From: Synergistaceae bacterium
GTDB lineage: Bacteria; Synergistota; Synergistia; Synergistales; Aminobacteriaceae
Length of the DNA stretch: 15,952 nucleotides
Assembly: GCA_017475805.1 (NCBI GenBank)
Contig: JAFVEW010000161.1
Span: forward strand, 1-15,952
Direction: 5' to 3'
Position 1 is the stretch's first letter. Every line of letters begins with the position of its first letter. The notes below the pieces were generated by a model. The model did not search any database. It was not told the origin of the DNA and was given only the letters and a program-made list of their open reading frames with translations. Below, one piece after another: positions 6,867-14,715 of this stretch. A program made the position numbers and the translations under genes.

Positions 6867-8945
6867 ATGGCAATCAAAAATATTTTGCTTGAAATCGGCA
6901 CAGAAGAAATCCCTTCACGATTCATTCCTGACGCTCTCGAAACGTTAAAGAAAAACGCTGAAACTTCTTTAGCCGCAAATAGAATAGAATTTAAGGACGC
7001 TAAAACTTACGCAACGCCGCGCAGACTTGTTTTATTAATCACGAACGCAAGCGATGCTCAGACTGAAATCATCGAAATGTTAAAAGGCCCTCCAGTCTCT
7101 ACAGCTTTCGACAGAAACGGTGAGCCTACAAGAGCCGCTGAAGGTTTTGCAAAAGGCAAAGGCATTAAAGTTGAAGACTTAAAAGAAATTGAAGTAAGCG
7201 GAGTGAAATATATTGCCGCTGAAATCAGACAGGAAAGCAAACAAACTCTCGATGTTCTTCCCGAAATTTTGAAAAATTTAATTGCAAGCTTAACTTTTCC
7301 AAAGAGCATGTATTGGGATAACTCAGGCGTCAGGTTTGCCCGTCCTATTCGCTGGATAGTTGCGCTTGCTGACGAAAAAGTAATCCCGTTTAAGTTCGGA
7401 AACGTCGAGTCTGGACGCAAGACGAGCGGTCATAGATTTATGGGCAGAAAAGTTATCGAAGTTTCAAACGCCTCTGAATTTCTTGATGTTCTTTATGATA
7501 ATAATGTAATTTTAGACCAAGAAAAACGGCTTCAGAAAATGAAATCAGCGATCGCTAATCTTCAGCAAGAATTTGACGGAAATTACGAAGTCGAAATGGA
7601 TCCGAAGATTTTAGAGGAAAATTTATATTTAGTTGAATATCCTGTGCCTTTCGTCGGGAGTTTTGATAAACGTTACCTTGAAATTCCCGAAGAAGTTTTG
7701 ACGACTTCAATGAAAAAAAATCAGAAATATTTAGCCGTCCGCAATAAAGATAAAGGCGGAAAGTTAGCTAATTATTTTGTCGGAGTCAGCAACAACAGAG
7801 TTCCAAACGTCAATATAATTCGCGAAGGCAATGAAAGAGTTTTGCGTGCAAGGCTTGAAGACGCCGCTTTCTTCTGGGACGAAGATAGAAAAATTCCTTT
7901 AACGTCTTATGTCGAGAGATTAAAGAGCGTAACTTATCAGGAAAAATTGGGAAGCATTTATGATAAAGTCATGCTGACGCGAAAATTAGCGTTATGGCTT
8001 TGCGATAAATACGGCATGAATGATATTGCCTCGCTTGTTGACAGAGCGGCGTATCTTTCAAAGGCTGACTTAGTTACAAGCATGGTCTTTGAGTTTACGG
8101 ACTTGCAGGGAGTTATGGGACGTGAATACGCTAAGGCCGCAGCCGAAGACCCGCGAGTAGCTTTGGCACTTTATGAGCAGTATTTGCCGCAAAACGCAGC
8201 AGATAAAACTCCGACTGACGACGTAGGCGCAATTTTAGGAATTGCTGAACGTATCCATATTATTACGGCTTGCCATAAAGTCGGACTTGAACCTACAGGT
8301 TCTCAAGACCCTTACGCTCTCAGACGTGCGGCTCGTTGTATCAACGAAATTTTATTCGCAAGGAAATATAATTTCGACATTACAGAAGCCGTCAAAAAAT
8401 CCTGCGAGATTAACGAAATCGACGAAGCAACGCAGACTAAAATTTTAGAATTTATCAAGCAGCGTCTTCACGTTCAGCTTAAAGAACGCGGCTTTGAACA
8501 TGAGCTTGCAGCTCTGGGAATCAGCGTGGCAGGTAATGTCCCCTATCAGGCATTAAAATTCATTGAGACAATGAACGGCGTTAAAGCTGATGAATGGTTT
8601 ACGGCTCTCGTGAGTTCAGCGGTTAGAGTTAAAAATATTCTTCGCAAGAATGAAAAAGAAATTACCGTCGTAGCTCCCGATGAGGCATTAATGAATGTTG
8701 AAGCTGAAAAGAATTTATATCATGAAGTTTCGAGACTTGAAGCTCCCGTTAAAAAAGCCCTTGAGGCTTACGATTGGGAAGGCATTGCGAAAATGCTCGC
8801 GGAGTTGTCGCCTGTCGTCGCAAAATTCTTTGATGACGTTATGGTCATGGTCAAAGACGAAAAAGTCAGAGCTAACCGTTTGGCTTTGCTTGATGAGTGC
8901 AATAAACTTTTCGCAGAAGTCGGAGATTTAAGCGTTTTATCTTGA
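6867..8945 (+). CDS. glyS: Glycyl-tRNA synthetase beta subunit
   Basis: The beta subunit recognises tRNA-Gly and is needed for the alpha2-beta2 enzyme's activity. The 692 residues cover the whole family length. LLEIGTEEIPSRF near the N-terminus, the central ADLVTSMVFEFTDLQG and MGREYA, and GSQDPYALRRAA are hallmark GlyS segments; the last about 100 residues are the DALR-type helical anticodon-binding region. The ribosome binding site GAGGAG is formed by the last codons of glyQ, immediately before its stop, giving tight coupling of the two subunits. This is the last gene of the plus-strand run and is followed by a hairpin terminator shared with the convergent symporter gene. Nothing unusual is seen in the frame. 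Confidence 0.97.
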   Translation: MAIKNILLEIGTEEIPSRFIPDALETLKKNAETSLAANRIEFKDAKTYATPRRLVLLITNASDAQTEIIEMLKGPPVSTAFDRNGEPTRAAEGFAKGKGIKVEDLKEIEVSGVKYIAAEIRQESKQTLDVLPEILKNLIASLTFPKSMYWDNSGVRFARPIRWIVALADEKVIPFKFGNVESGRKTSGHRFMGRKVIEVSNASEFLDVLYDNNVILDQEKRLQKMKSAIANLQQEFDGNYEVEMDPKILEENLYLVEYPVPFVGSFDKRYLEIPEEVLTTSMKKNQKYLAVRNKDKGGKLANYFVGVSNNRVPNVNIIREGNERVLRARLEDAAFFWDEDRKIPLTSYVERLKSVTYQEKLGSIYDKVMLTRKLALWLCDKYGMNDIASLVDRAAYLSKADLVTSMVFEFTDLQGVMGREYAKAAAEDPRVALALYEQYLPQNAADKTPTDDVGAILGIAERIHIITACHKVGLEPTGSQDPYALRRAARCINEILFARKYNFDITEAVKKSCEINEIDEATQTKILEFIKQRLHVQLKERGFEHELAALGISVAGNVPYQALKFIETMNGVKADEWFTALVSSAVRVKNILRKNEKEITVVAPDEALMNVEAEKNLYHEVSRLEAPVKKALEAYDWEGIAKMLAELSPVVAKFFDDVMVMVKDEKVRANRLALLDECNKLFAEVGDLSVLS

Positions 8946-8973
8946 AATAAGTGATTAACAAACAAAAAAATTT

Positions 8974-9010
8974 CCCCGAAGCCATAAAGGCTACGGGGAT
9001 TTTATTTTTA
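8974..9010. terminator. Bidirectional terminator between glyS and the convergent symporter gene
   Basis: CCCCGAAGCC (8974-8983) pairs with GGCTACGGGG (8989-8998): 9 of 10 pairs form, with one A-A mismatch, around the loop ATAAA. ATTTTATTTTTAT follows on the plus strand, and A7TTT precedes it, giving a T-run on the minus strand too. It can therefore stop both glyS and the opposing gene. Its left arm recurs at 15715. Confidence 0.9.
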
Positions 9011-9019
9011 TAAATAATT

Positions 9020-10246
9020 TTATTCTAAAATATTTTCAAGCTTCTGTTCCGTAATATTATGTTTCTCAGCATAACCCGTAAGAATTAACGTCAAAGCACC
9101 GTCGCCGGTAACGTTGCAGGCAGTTCCGAATGAATCCTGAAGAGCGAAAATCGTAAGCATTAAAGCTGTTCCTGCCTCATTAAATCCTAAAACTCCCGTA
9201 ATCAATCCTAACGAAGCCATTACAGTACCGCCGGGGACTCCGGGCGCACCGATAGCGAAAATTCCGAGCAATAAGCAGAATAAAATCATATTACCGACAG
9301 TCGGATAAACTCCGTAAAGAATTTTTGAGACAGCCATAACGAAAAATGTTTCAGTCATTACAGAGCCGCAAAGGTGAATATTAGCAAACAACGGAATTCC
9401 AAAATTTACCATGTCATCACGGAGAGTCGGCTCTGATTTTCTTGCGCATTCGAGAGCAACTGAAAGGGTCGCCGCGCTTGACATTGTTCCGACAGCAGTC
9501 ATGTAAGCAGGTCCGTAATTTTTAATAATATTAAAAGGATTTCTCCCTGAGTAAACTCCGGCAATAAAATATAATAATGCCATCCAGATATAATGTCCGG
9601 CCATGACGAGCAAAATTATCATTAAGAACACCGGGAACTGTTTTGTGATCGAGCCTTCGTAAGCAAGTCCGCAGAATGTAGTTCCGATTAAAAACGGAAG
9701 AACAGGAATTAAAAATCTCGTTACTATGCTTAAAACAATTTTCTGAAATTCCTCAAGAAGATTTATAAAATATTTGCTTCTGTTCCATGCTGCCGCAAGT
9801 CCGACTGTTACTGACAAGAATAACGCCGACATTACGGGCATAATCTGCGGAATTGAAAGTTTGAATAAAACTTCTGGCAGTTCTTTCAAGCCCTCAACTT
9901 CAGAAACTATATTCATGAAAGGCAATATCGAATAGCCGGCAGCCGTTGCCGCAAAAGCCGCTCCGATTGAAGAAACGTAAGCAAGAATCAAAGCTAAAAT
10001 TAACATCCTTGAAGCGTTACTTCCGAGTCTTGTGATTGAAGGCGCAACGAAACCGATTATAATCAACGGCACGCAGAAGTTAATGAATTGCCCTGAAATA
10101 AATCGAATCGTTACGATGATGTTTAACAAAGCGTTGCAAATTGCGGAGCCTTCCATTGAGGCGAGGCCAAGCCCTACAACGATGCCAAGCACTAACGCCA
10201 CTATTAATTTGAACGGCAGGCTTGACGTAAAACCTTTTTCACTCAT
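9020..10246 (-). CDS. Dicarboxylate/amino acid:cation symporter (DAACS family), probably for a neutral amino acid
   Basis: A 408-residue polytopic inner-membrane transporter coupling amino acid uptake to Na+ or H+. The ATG at 10246 is chosen because GAGGGTG precedes it at the right distance; the in-frame ATG at 10261 overlaps that site. The fold signatures are the HP1 serine-rich loop (GTMSSAATLSVALE) and the TM8 motif ending NVTGDGA. Aligned by eye to GltPh, D394, T398 and N401 are kept (D371, T375, N378), but the arginine that binds the side-chain carboxylate of aspartate/glutamate (R397) is replaced by G374. That argues against acidic substrates and for serine, threonine, alanine or cysteine, as with ASCT-type members. 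It is the last gene of a minus-strand run behind a cysteine/serine lyase, so it likely imports that enzyme's substrate. Confidence 0.9.
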   Translation of the reverse strand: MSEKGFTSSLPFKLIVALVLGIVVGLGLASMEGSAICNALLNIIVTIRFISGQFINFCVPLIIIGFVAPSITRLGSNASRMLILALILAYVSSIGAAFAATAAGYSILPFMNIVSEVEGLKELPEVLFKLSIPQIMPVMSALFLSVTVGLAAAWNRSKYFINLLEEFQKIVLSIVTRFLIPVLPFLIGTTFCGLAYEGSITKQFPVFLMIILLVMAGHYIWMALLYFIAGVYSGRNPFNIIKNYGPAYMTAVGTMSSAATLSVALECARKSEPTLRDDMVNFGIPLFANIHLCGSVMTETFFVMAVSKILYGVYPTVGNMILFCLLLGIFAIGAPGVPGGTVMASLGLITGVLGFNEAGTALMLTIFALQDSFGTACNVTGDGALTLILTGYAEKHNITEQKLENILE

Positions 10247-10269
10247 AAAATTCACCCTCATTAGTTTAA

Positions 10270-10297
10270 TTAGGAATTAGGAGTGAGGAGTTAGGAA
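10270..10297. repeat. Tandem heptamer repeat, TTAGGAR type, copy 2
   Basis: Four 7-base units in a row: TTAGGAA, TTAGGAG, TGAGGAG, TTAGGAA. The array fills the gap between the small antitoxin-like gene and the symporter gene, both on the minus strand, so here the G-rich strand is the non-transcribed-sense strand, unlike copy 1. Confidence 0.8.
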
Positions 10298-10304
10298 CTT
10301 TTGT

Positions 10305-10490
10305 CTACCTTACAATAACATCAGTTTCTAATGCAAATTTAAGTTCTTGCATGGTAGAGTAACCTTTTACATTAGAATCCCTTGAAATTCTCTTAGCTTC
10401 TGCCATAGCCTCGAGAAGATCATCACTGTATCTCGATACGTTGATAGCCGTATGAAAAATAGCAGTTTTTTTAGCGGCAACGGTTGTCAT
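10305..10490 (-). CDS. RelB/DinJ-like antitoxin, short and without a partner toxin
   Basis: The 61-residue product ends in EAKRISRDSNVKGYSTMQELKFALE without spacing from its core, which matches the C-terminal toxin-wrapping region common in RelB/DinJ antitoxins (usual form: alpha helix, then RxSxDxxVKGY and a short helix); I show it here in parts: AKRISRDSNVKGY at about 31-43 and STMQELKFALE after it. The N-terminal ribbon-helix-helix DNA-binding part of a full-length antitoxin (normally 80-90 residues in total) is missing or much reduced. GAGGTAG lies 6 bases before the ATG, and the codons are intact, so it is probably translated. It starts 18 bases after the lyase gene stop. No RelE/YafQ-type toxin is found on either side, where instead a heptamer repeat and a transporter follow. 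It may be a remnant, or an antitoxin working in trans. Confidence 0.65.
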   Translation of the reverse strand: MTTVAAKKTAIFHTAINVSRYSDDLLEAMAEAKRISRDSNVKGYSTMQELKFALETDVIVR

Positions 10491-10508
10491 TTTGCTACCT
10501 CATAAAAA

Positions 10509-11810
10509 TTATAAGCATGAATCAACATCGATTTTGTCAATCATGACGTTCAAAATTTCTTTGTCCGTCTCTTTCATGCCGATCTTGCCAATATAACCCA
10601 TGTTTTTAATCGTCTTTTCGACGTCATCTTCAACGAAGCCTTCACCGCCGCGAAATTCTTTATAACTCATACTCATATAGTGAGCGAGTAACGCCGCATG
10701 AACTGACGAAGCTATTTTTGCTGCGCAGCTCGGTTTAGCTCCATCACAAACTATTCCGCCGACGTTGGCTAAAGTGTTCGTGATTGTTGCGCCGACGCTT
10801 TCATAATCTCCTCCGGCCATGTAAGTTATCGCAGCTCCAGCCCCCGAAGCGGCACTGACAGCTCCGCAAAACGCAGAAAGAGAGCCTATATAGTGCTTGA
10901 TATAAACAGAAACTAAATTGCTGACGGCTAAGGCTCGATAGAGTTTCTCGCGTGATAAATGCCATTCGTCAGCGTATTCAATCACGGGCAAAGTTACAGT
11001 GATCCCCTGATTGCCGCTTCCTGAATTAATTACAACAGGCAAAGGACAGCCGCTCATTCTTGCATCAGAACCGGCGGCGGCGCGGGCACAAGCTCTCGAA
11101 CGAACATCGCTGCCCCAGCTTTCAAGCATAGTCTTGCCGACTCTTGCTCCCCATTTGTTGTCGAGGCCTTCCTGAGAAATTTTCGAGTTACATTCAATTT
11201 GACGTTCAAAAATTTCTCTAACGTCATCAACGTTTAACTCGTTCGCAAATTCTAAAACGCCGCGCAAAGTCATTAAATTTCTGTCAGCTTTTGAAGTTTT
11301 AATTTCAGATTTATTTTCTTTCGGAGCGTTTTCAAAAATAATTTTGCCGTCTAAAGTTATTCGCGTTATATCGGTGTGATGATTTTCGATTCTCACGCTC
11401 GATTTATGTTTTTCGGCTTCAGCTACGACTTCGATAAAAAGATTCGGGACATTCTCAGCAAGCGTAACATCGCAGATTTTTTCGCGGACTAATTTTTTAG
11501 TCTTTTCGCGAGCTTCGTCTGTAGTCCCGGCGATTACTTCAAGTTCTTTTGAAGCGTCTCCGCCGACAGCTCCTAAAATCGCGGCAACTTCGATTCCTTT
11601 TTGATTGCCTGAGTTCGGAACGATAACGCCTTTGACGTTTTTAATAATGTTGCCTGAGCATGACACGTGCATTTTTTCAGGCATTAGGCCAAGAGCTTCA
11701 CGAGCCTTCGCAGCAGCATAAGCTATTGCTATAGGTTCAGTGCAGCCCATGGCCGGAACAAGTTCTTCACGCAAAATTGCTAAATAATTGTCGTAAAGTT
11801 CTCTTTCCAT
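10509..11810 (-). CDS. cyuA: L-cysteine desulfidase / L-serine ammonia-lyase, 4Fe-4S type (CyuA/YhaM, UPF0597 family)
   Basis: This family uses a 4Fe-4S cluster, not PLP, to eliminate sulfide or water from L-cysteine or L-serine, giving pyruvate and ammonia. The start is placed at 11810 (MERELYDNYL), giving 433 residues; the longer frame to 11927 would run inside ileS and adds residues unlike the family. MGCTEP supplies C23; C315 (FCGAV) and C355 (VCDGAK) lie 40 residues apart, as I recall for the cluster ligands Cys25, Cys282 and Cys322 of the Methanocaldococcus enzyme. SGSGNQG is also conserved. The ATG lies one base after the ileS stop and lacks an obvious ribosome binding site, so translation is probably coupled to ileS. 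A RelB-like gene and a neutral amino acid symporter follow, resembling the E. coli cyuAP pairing of lyase and transporter. Cysteine versus serine preference cannot be decided here. Confidence 0.85.
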   Translation of the reverse strand: MERELYDNYLAILREELVPAMGCTEPIAIAYAAAKAREALGLMPEKMHVSCSGNIIKNVKGVIVPNSGNQKGIEVAAILGAVGGDASKELEVIAGTTDEAREKTKKLVREKICDVTLAENVPNLFIEVVAEAEKHKSSVRIENHHTDITRITLDGKIIFENAPKENKSEIKTSKADRNLMTLRGVLEFANELNVDDVREIFERQIECNSKISQEGLDNKWGARVGKTMLESWGSDVRSRACARAAAGSDARMSGCPLPVVINSGSGNQGITVTLPVIEYADEWHLSREKLYRALAVSNLVSVYIKHYIGSLSAFCGAVSAASGAGAAITYMAGGDYESVGATITNTLANVGGIVCDGAKPSCAAKIASSVHAALLAHYMSMSYKEFRGGEGFVEDDVEKTIKNMGYIGKIGMKETDKEILNVMIDKIDVDSCL

Positions 11811-11811
11811 T

Positions 11812-14610
11812 TTATTTTTCAAGAACATGCGCACAGCGATGACAAAGTCCTTCTTCGTTCGGGTGTTCGTCATATTTCCAGCAGCGCGGACATTTTGAAC
11901 CAGGCGCGAAACCTCCGGCGATTTCAAAACCTGTTTCAGAGTCGCTGAAAGTTTTTTCGAGCGTCAAAGAATCGACAAATTCAAATTTCGACACGATGAC
12001 AATATCAGCTAATTCTTCAGGCGTGAATGCGACGGCTAATTTCTCAAGCTCTTTTGATTTTTTTACTTGGACGTGAGCTTCAAGAGATGTTCCGATTGTT
12101 TTTTCTGCTCTCATTGTTTCAAGCATACGGCTGACCGCGCCTTTGAGATTTTCAGCTTCGCTCCAGAGACTATTTAACTCGTCATTGAGTTTTGATTTAT
12201 CTTGAGTCGGAAAGTCAGAAAGGAAAACACTTTCAGGTAAGCTTGAGTCGGTCGTTCGCATTTCCTGCCAAATTTCTTCGGCTGTGAAACTTAACAAAGG
12301 TGCTAACATTCGAGTCAAACACGAAAGGATTTCCCACATTGCTGTCTGCGCGCTACGGCGAGTTAAAGAATTTTTATTTTCGACGTAGAGTCTATCTTTG
12401 CTTATATCAAGATAAAACGCGCTAAGTTCATTAACGCAGAACGAATGAATTAATGAAACAGGCACATGAAATTCGTATTCTTCAAAGGCGTTATAAACTT
12501 TGTCGATGATTCTGTGAAGTCTGTCAAGAATCCATTTATCCATCGAAAGCAAATCTTCATATTTAATCGCGTTCGTTTTCGGGTCAAAGTCATGAAGATT
12601 TCCGAGCAAAAATCTCGCCGTGTTTCTGATTCTTCTGTAAGTTTCAGAAAGAGTCCTGAGAATTTGAGTCGAAATTCTGACGTCGTTTCGATAATCAGTC
12701 GACGCTGCCCAAAGTCTTAAAATATCCGCGCCGAACTCGTTAATGACTTCTTGCGGTGCCGTAGTATTGCCGAGCGACTTTGACATTTTTCGGCCTTCTC
12801 CGTCAAGCGTGAAGCCGTGAGTCAAAACTTGCTTATAAGGTGCTTGGCCTTTAATCGCAACAGCCGTTAGTAATGACGACTGAAACCAGCCTCGATGCTG
12901 ATCGCTGCCCTCAAGATACATATCAGCGGGCCATGAGAGTCCGAATCTTTCATTAAGAACTGAAATATGAGAAACTCCAGAATCAAACCAGACGTCTAAG
13001 ATATTGCTGTCTTTTTCGACGTTGTGAGAGCCGCAATGATCGCAGCAGGCTTTTTCGCCGAATAAATTTTCAAGACTCTCGCGCCACCAAATTGAAGTTC
13101 CGTCCGGCGAGTCCTTGACTTTCTCGGCTAAAGTTCTAATTCTGTCGGGCGTAAGAGTAAAAGCTCCGCAGTCTTTGCAGTGAATAGCAGGAACAGGGAC
13201 GCCCCAAACTCTTTGACGGCTTATGCACCAGTCTGAACGAGAGCTGACCATGTTAAAAATTCTGTCATGACCCCATTCAGGGATCCATTTAATTTCGTTG
13301 TCGATCTTGTTTAAGGCTTCGTCTTTGAATTTCGCGACGTTTATAAACCATTGGTCAGTTGCTCTGAATATTACGGGCTTTTTGCATCGCCAGCAGTGAG
13401 GATAGCTGTGTGAAATTTTGCCAAGTCCAAGCAAGCGGCCTTTCTCTTTGATTAATTCGAGAGCTTTTTTGCCGCCTTCGTCTAAAGACATTCCGCCGAC
13501 GATTTTCATATCTTTCTCGAATTTTCCAGCGTGGTCAACAGAGCTGTAAACTTTTAAGCCGTAGCGAACGCCTGTTTCATAGTCTTCGACACCGTGCCCG
13601 GGCGACGTATGGACGCAGCCTGTACCTGTTTCAAGTTCGACGTAATCGGCAAGAACGACTAATAATTCATGCTCGTAGAACGGGTGAAGGGGTTTTAAGT
13701 TCTCAAGCTCCGCGCCTTTGACAGTTTTGAAAGCCTCGCCGAAATCAATTCCAGTATTTTTTGAAACTGAATCTTTTAATGCCTCGGCGAAAATATAAAC
13801 TTTATCTCCGACTTCATAAAATCCGTAATCATATCTCGGGTGAACAGCAACGGCAGCACTTGACGGCAATGTCCATGGAGTTGTTGTCCAAATTACAATG
13901 TGAACATTTTTGCCTTCAAGTTCAGGAAATTTTTTTGCGGCTTCCGGCATCGGGTAAGCAACGTAAACCGACGGAGAGTCCTCGTCCCAGTATTCAATTT
14001 CTCCGGCAGCTAAAGCCGTCTGACAGTCTGTGCACCAGTAAACGGGTTTTAAGCCTCTATAAATTAATCCTTTCTCGACCATGTCAGCGAACGCATGAAG
14101 CTCTAAATGTTCAAATTTAGGGTCAAGAGTTATATAAGGATTGTCCCATTCGCCAAGAACTCCAAGTCTCTTAAATTCTTCTCTCTGAACATCGAGATAA
14201 TGAAGTGCAGTTTCTTTGCATTTTTTGCGAAGTTCAACTGGGTCAACGCCCGTTCCATGCTTAGAGAGTCCGCCGTCTTTCAAAGCGCGTAACTCAATAG
14301 GCAGTCCATGAGTATCCCAGCCCGGTACATAAGGAGTGTAGCGGCCTGTCATTGTCTTTGACTTAATGATAAAGTCTTTAAGGATTTTATTAAACGCTGT
14401 TCCGATGTGAATATCGCCGTTCGCGTAGGGCGGGCCATCATGAAGTTCAAAATGTTCTTGAGCGTCTTTGCGGGCGTTTAATGCTTTGTGATAAATATCA
14501 TGAGAATGCCAAAATTCTAAAAATCCCGGCTCACGTTTAGCTAAATTCGCGCGCATTGGGAAATTGGTTACGGGTAAGTTCAAAGTATCTTTATAATCTT
14601 TTGCTTCCAT
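11812..14610 (-). CDS. ileS: Isoleucyl-tRNA synthetase
   Basis: The 932-residue enzyme charges tRNA-Ile with isoleucine and edits misactivated valine. The class I signature reads HIGT at 68-71 (DGPPYANGDIHIGTAFNK) instead of HIGH; KMSKS is at 608-612. The CP1 editing domain is present (TTTPWTLP and HTSPGHGVEDYETG), as is GWDTHGLPIE. Extra cysteine pairs CKDC and CDHC precede LDVWFDSG, as in many bacterial IleRS. The C-terminal zinc knuckle is complete: C907, C910, C923, C926. The ATG at 14610 is the only possible start after AGGAGG, with a long 13-base spacing. The 105-base upstream gap is too short for a T-box leader. The gene is transcribed with the downstream cysteine/serine lyase, an unusual partner. 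Identity is sure; only the HIGT variant needs comment, and I believe it occurs in other bacterial IleRS. Confidence 0.98.
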   Translation of the reverse strand: MEAKDYKDTLNLPVTNFPMRANLAKREPGFLEFWHSHDIYHKALNARKDAQEHFELHDGPPYANGDIHIGTAFNKILKDFIIKSKTMTGRYTPYVPGWDTHGLPIELRALKDGGLSKHGTGVDPVELRKKCKETALHYLDVQREEFKRLGVLGEWDNPYITLDPKFEHLELHAFADMVEKGLIYRGLKPVYWCTDCQTALAAGEIEYWDEDSPSVYVAYPMPEAAKKFPELEGKNVHIVIWTTTPWTLPSSAAVAVHPRYDYGFYEVGDKVYIFAEALKDSVSKNTGIDFGEAFKTVKGAELENLKPLHPFYEHELLVVLADYVELETGTGCVHTSPGHGVEDYETGVRYGLKVYSSVDHAGKFEKDMKIVGGMSLDEGGKKALELIKEKGRLLGLGKISHSYPHCWRCKKPVIFRATDQWFINVAKFKDEALNKIDNEIKWIPEWGHDRIFNMVSSRSDWCISRQRVWGVPVPAIHCKDCGAFTLTPDRIRTLAEKVKDSPDGTSIWWRESLENLFGEKACCDHCGSHNVEKDSNILDVWFDSGVSHISVLNERFGLSWPADMYLEGSDQHRGWFQSSLLTAVAIKGQAPYKQVLTHGFTLDGEGRKMSKSLGNTTAPQEVINEFGADILRLWAASTDYRNDVRISTQILRTLSETYRRIRNTARFLLGNLHDFDPKTNAIKYEDLLSMDKWILDRLHRIIDKVYNAFEEYEFHVPVSLIHSFCVNELSAFYLDISKDRLYVENKNSLTRRSAQTAMWEILSCLTRMLAPLLSFTAEEIWQEMRTTDSSLPESVFLSDFPTQDKSKLNDELNSLWSEAENLKGAVSRMLETMRAEKTIGTSLEAHVQVKKSKELEKLAVAFTPEELADIVIVSKFEFVDSLTLEKTFSDSETGFEIAGGFAPGSKCPRCWKYDEHPNEEGLCHRCAHVLEK

Positions 14611-14652
14611 TAAAAATTTTTCGCCTCCTGAAAATTAAAAAACATTCAAGAG

Positions 14653-14661
14653 ATAATAGCA
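14653..14661 (-). promoter_or_regulatory. Candidate extended -10 promoter for ileS
   Basis: On the minus strand the sequence reads TGCTATTAT, an extended -10 (TGnTATTAT) 43 bases before the ileS ATG. The region where a -35 box would be expected (17-base spacing) reads CTCCTA and is part of the heptamer repeat, so the promoter would rely on the extended -10. Confidence 0.5.
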
Positions 14662-14673
14662 CAAAAGAAGCAA

Positions 14674-14701
14674 GTAGGAGTTAGGAAATAGGAATTAGGA
14701 A
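14674..14701. repeat. Tandem heptamer repeat, TTAGGAR type, copy 3
   Basis: Four 7-base units: GTAGGAG, TTAGGAA, ATAGGAA, TTAGGAA. The array lies between the flavoprotein gene and ileS, both on the minus strand, just upstream of the candidate ileS -10 element. Same absolute orientation as the other two copies. Confidence 0.75.
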
Positions 14702-14715
14702 TTTTTTAATAAAAA

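Noticed and set aside
10244..10261. ATG at 10261 as the symporter start
   Set aside because: It overlaps the ribosome binding site GAGGGTG that serves the ATG at 10246.
11811..11927. N-terminal extension of the cysteine/serine lyase into ileS
   Set aside because: It overlaps the conserved zinc knuckle of IleRS in another frame, and family proteins begin at the MERELYDNY-like sequence.
14611..14715. T-box leader for ileS
   Set aside because: The gap is too short and holds no specifier or T-box consensus; likewise only 18 bases precede glyQ.
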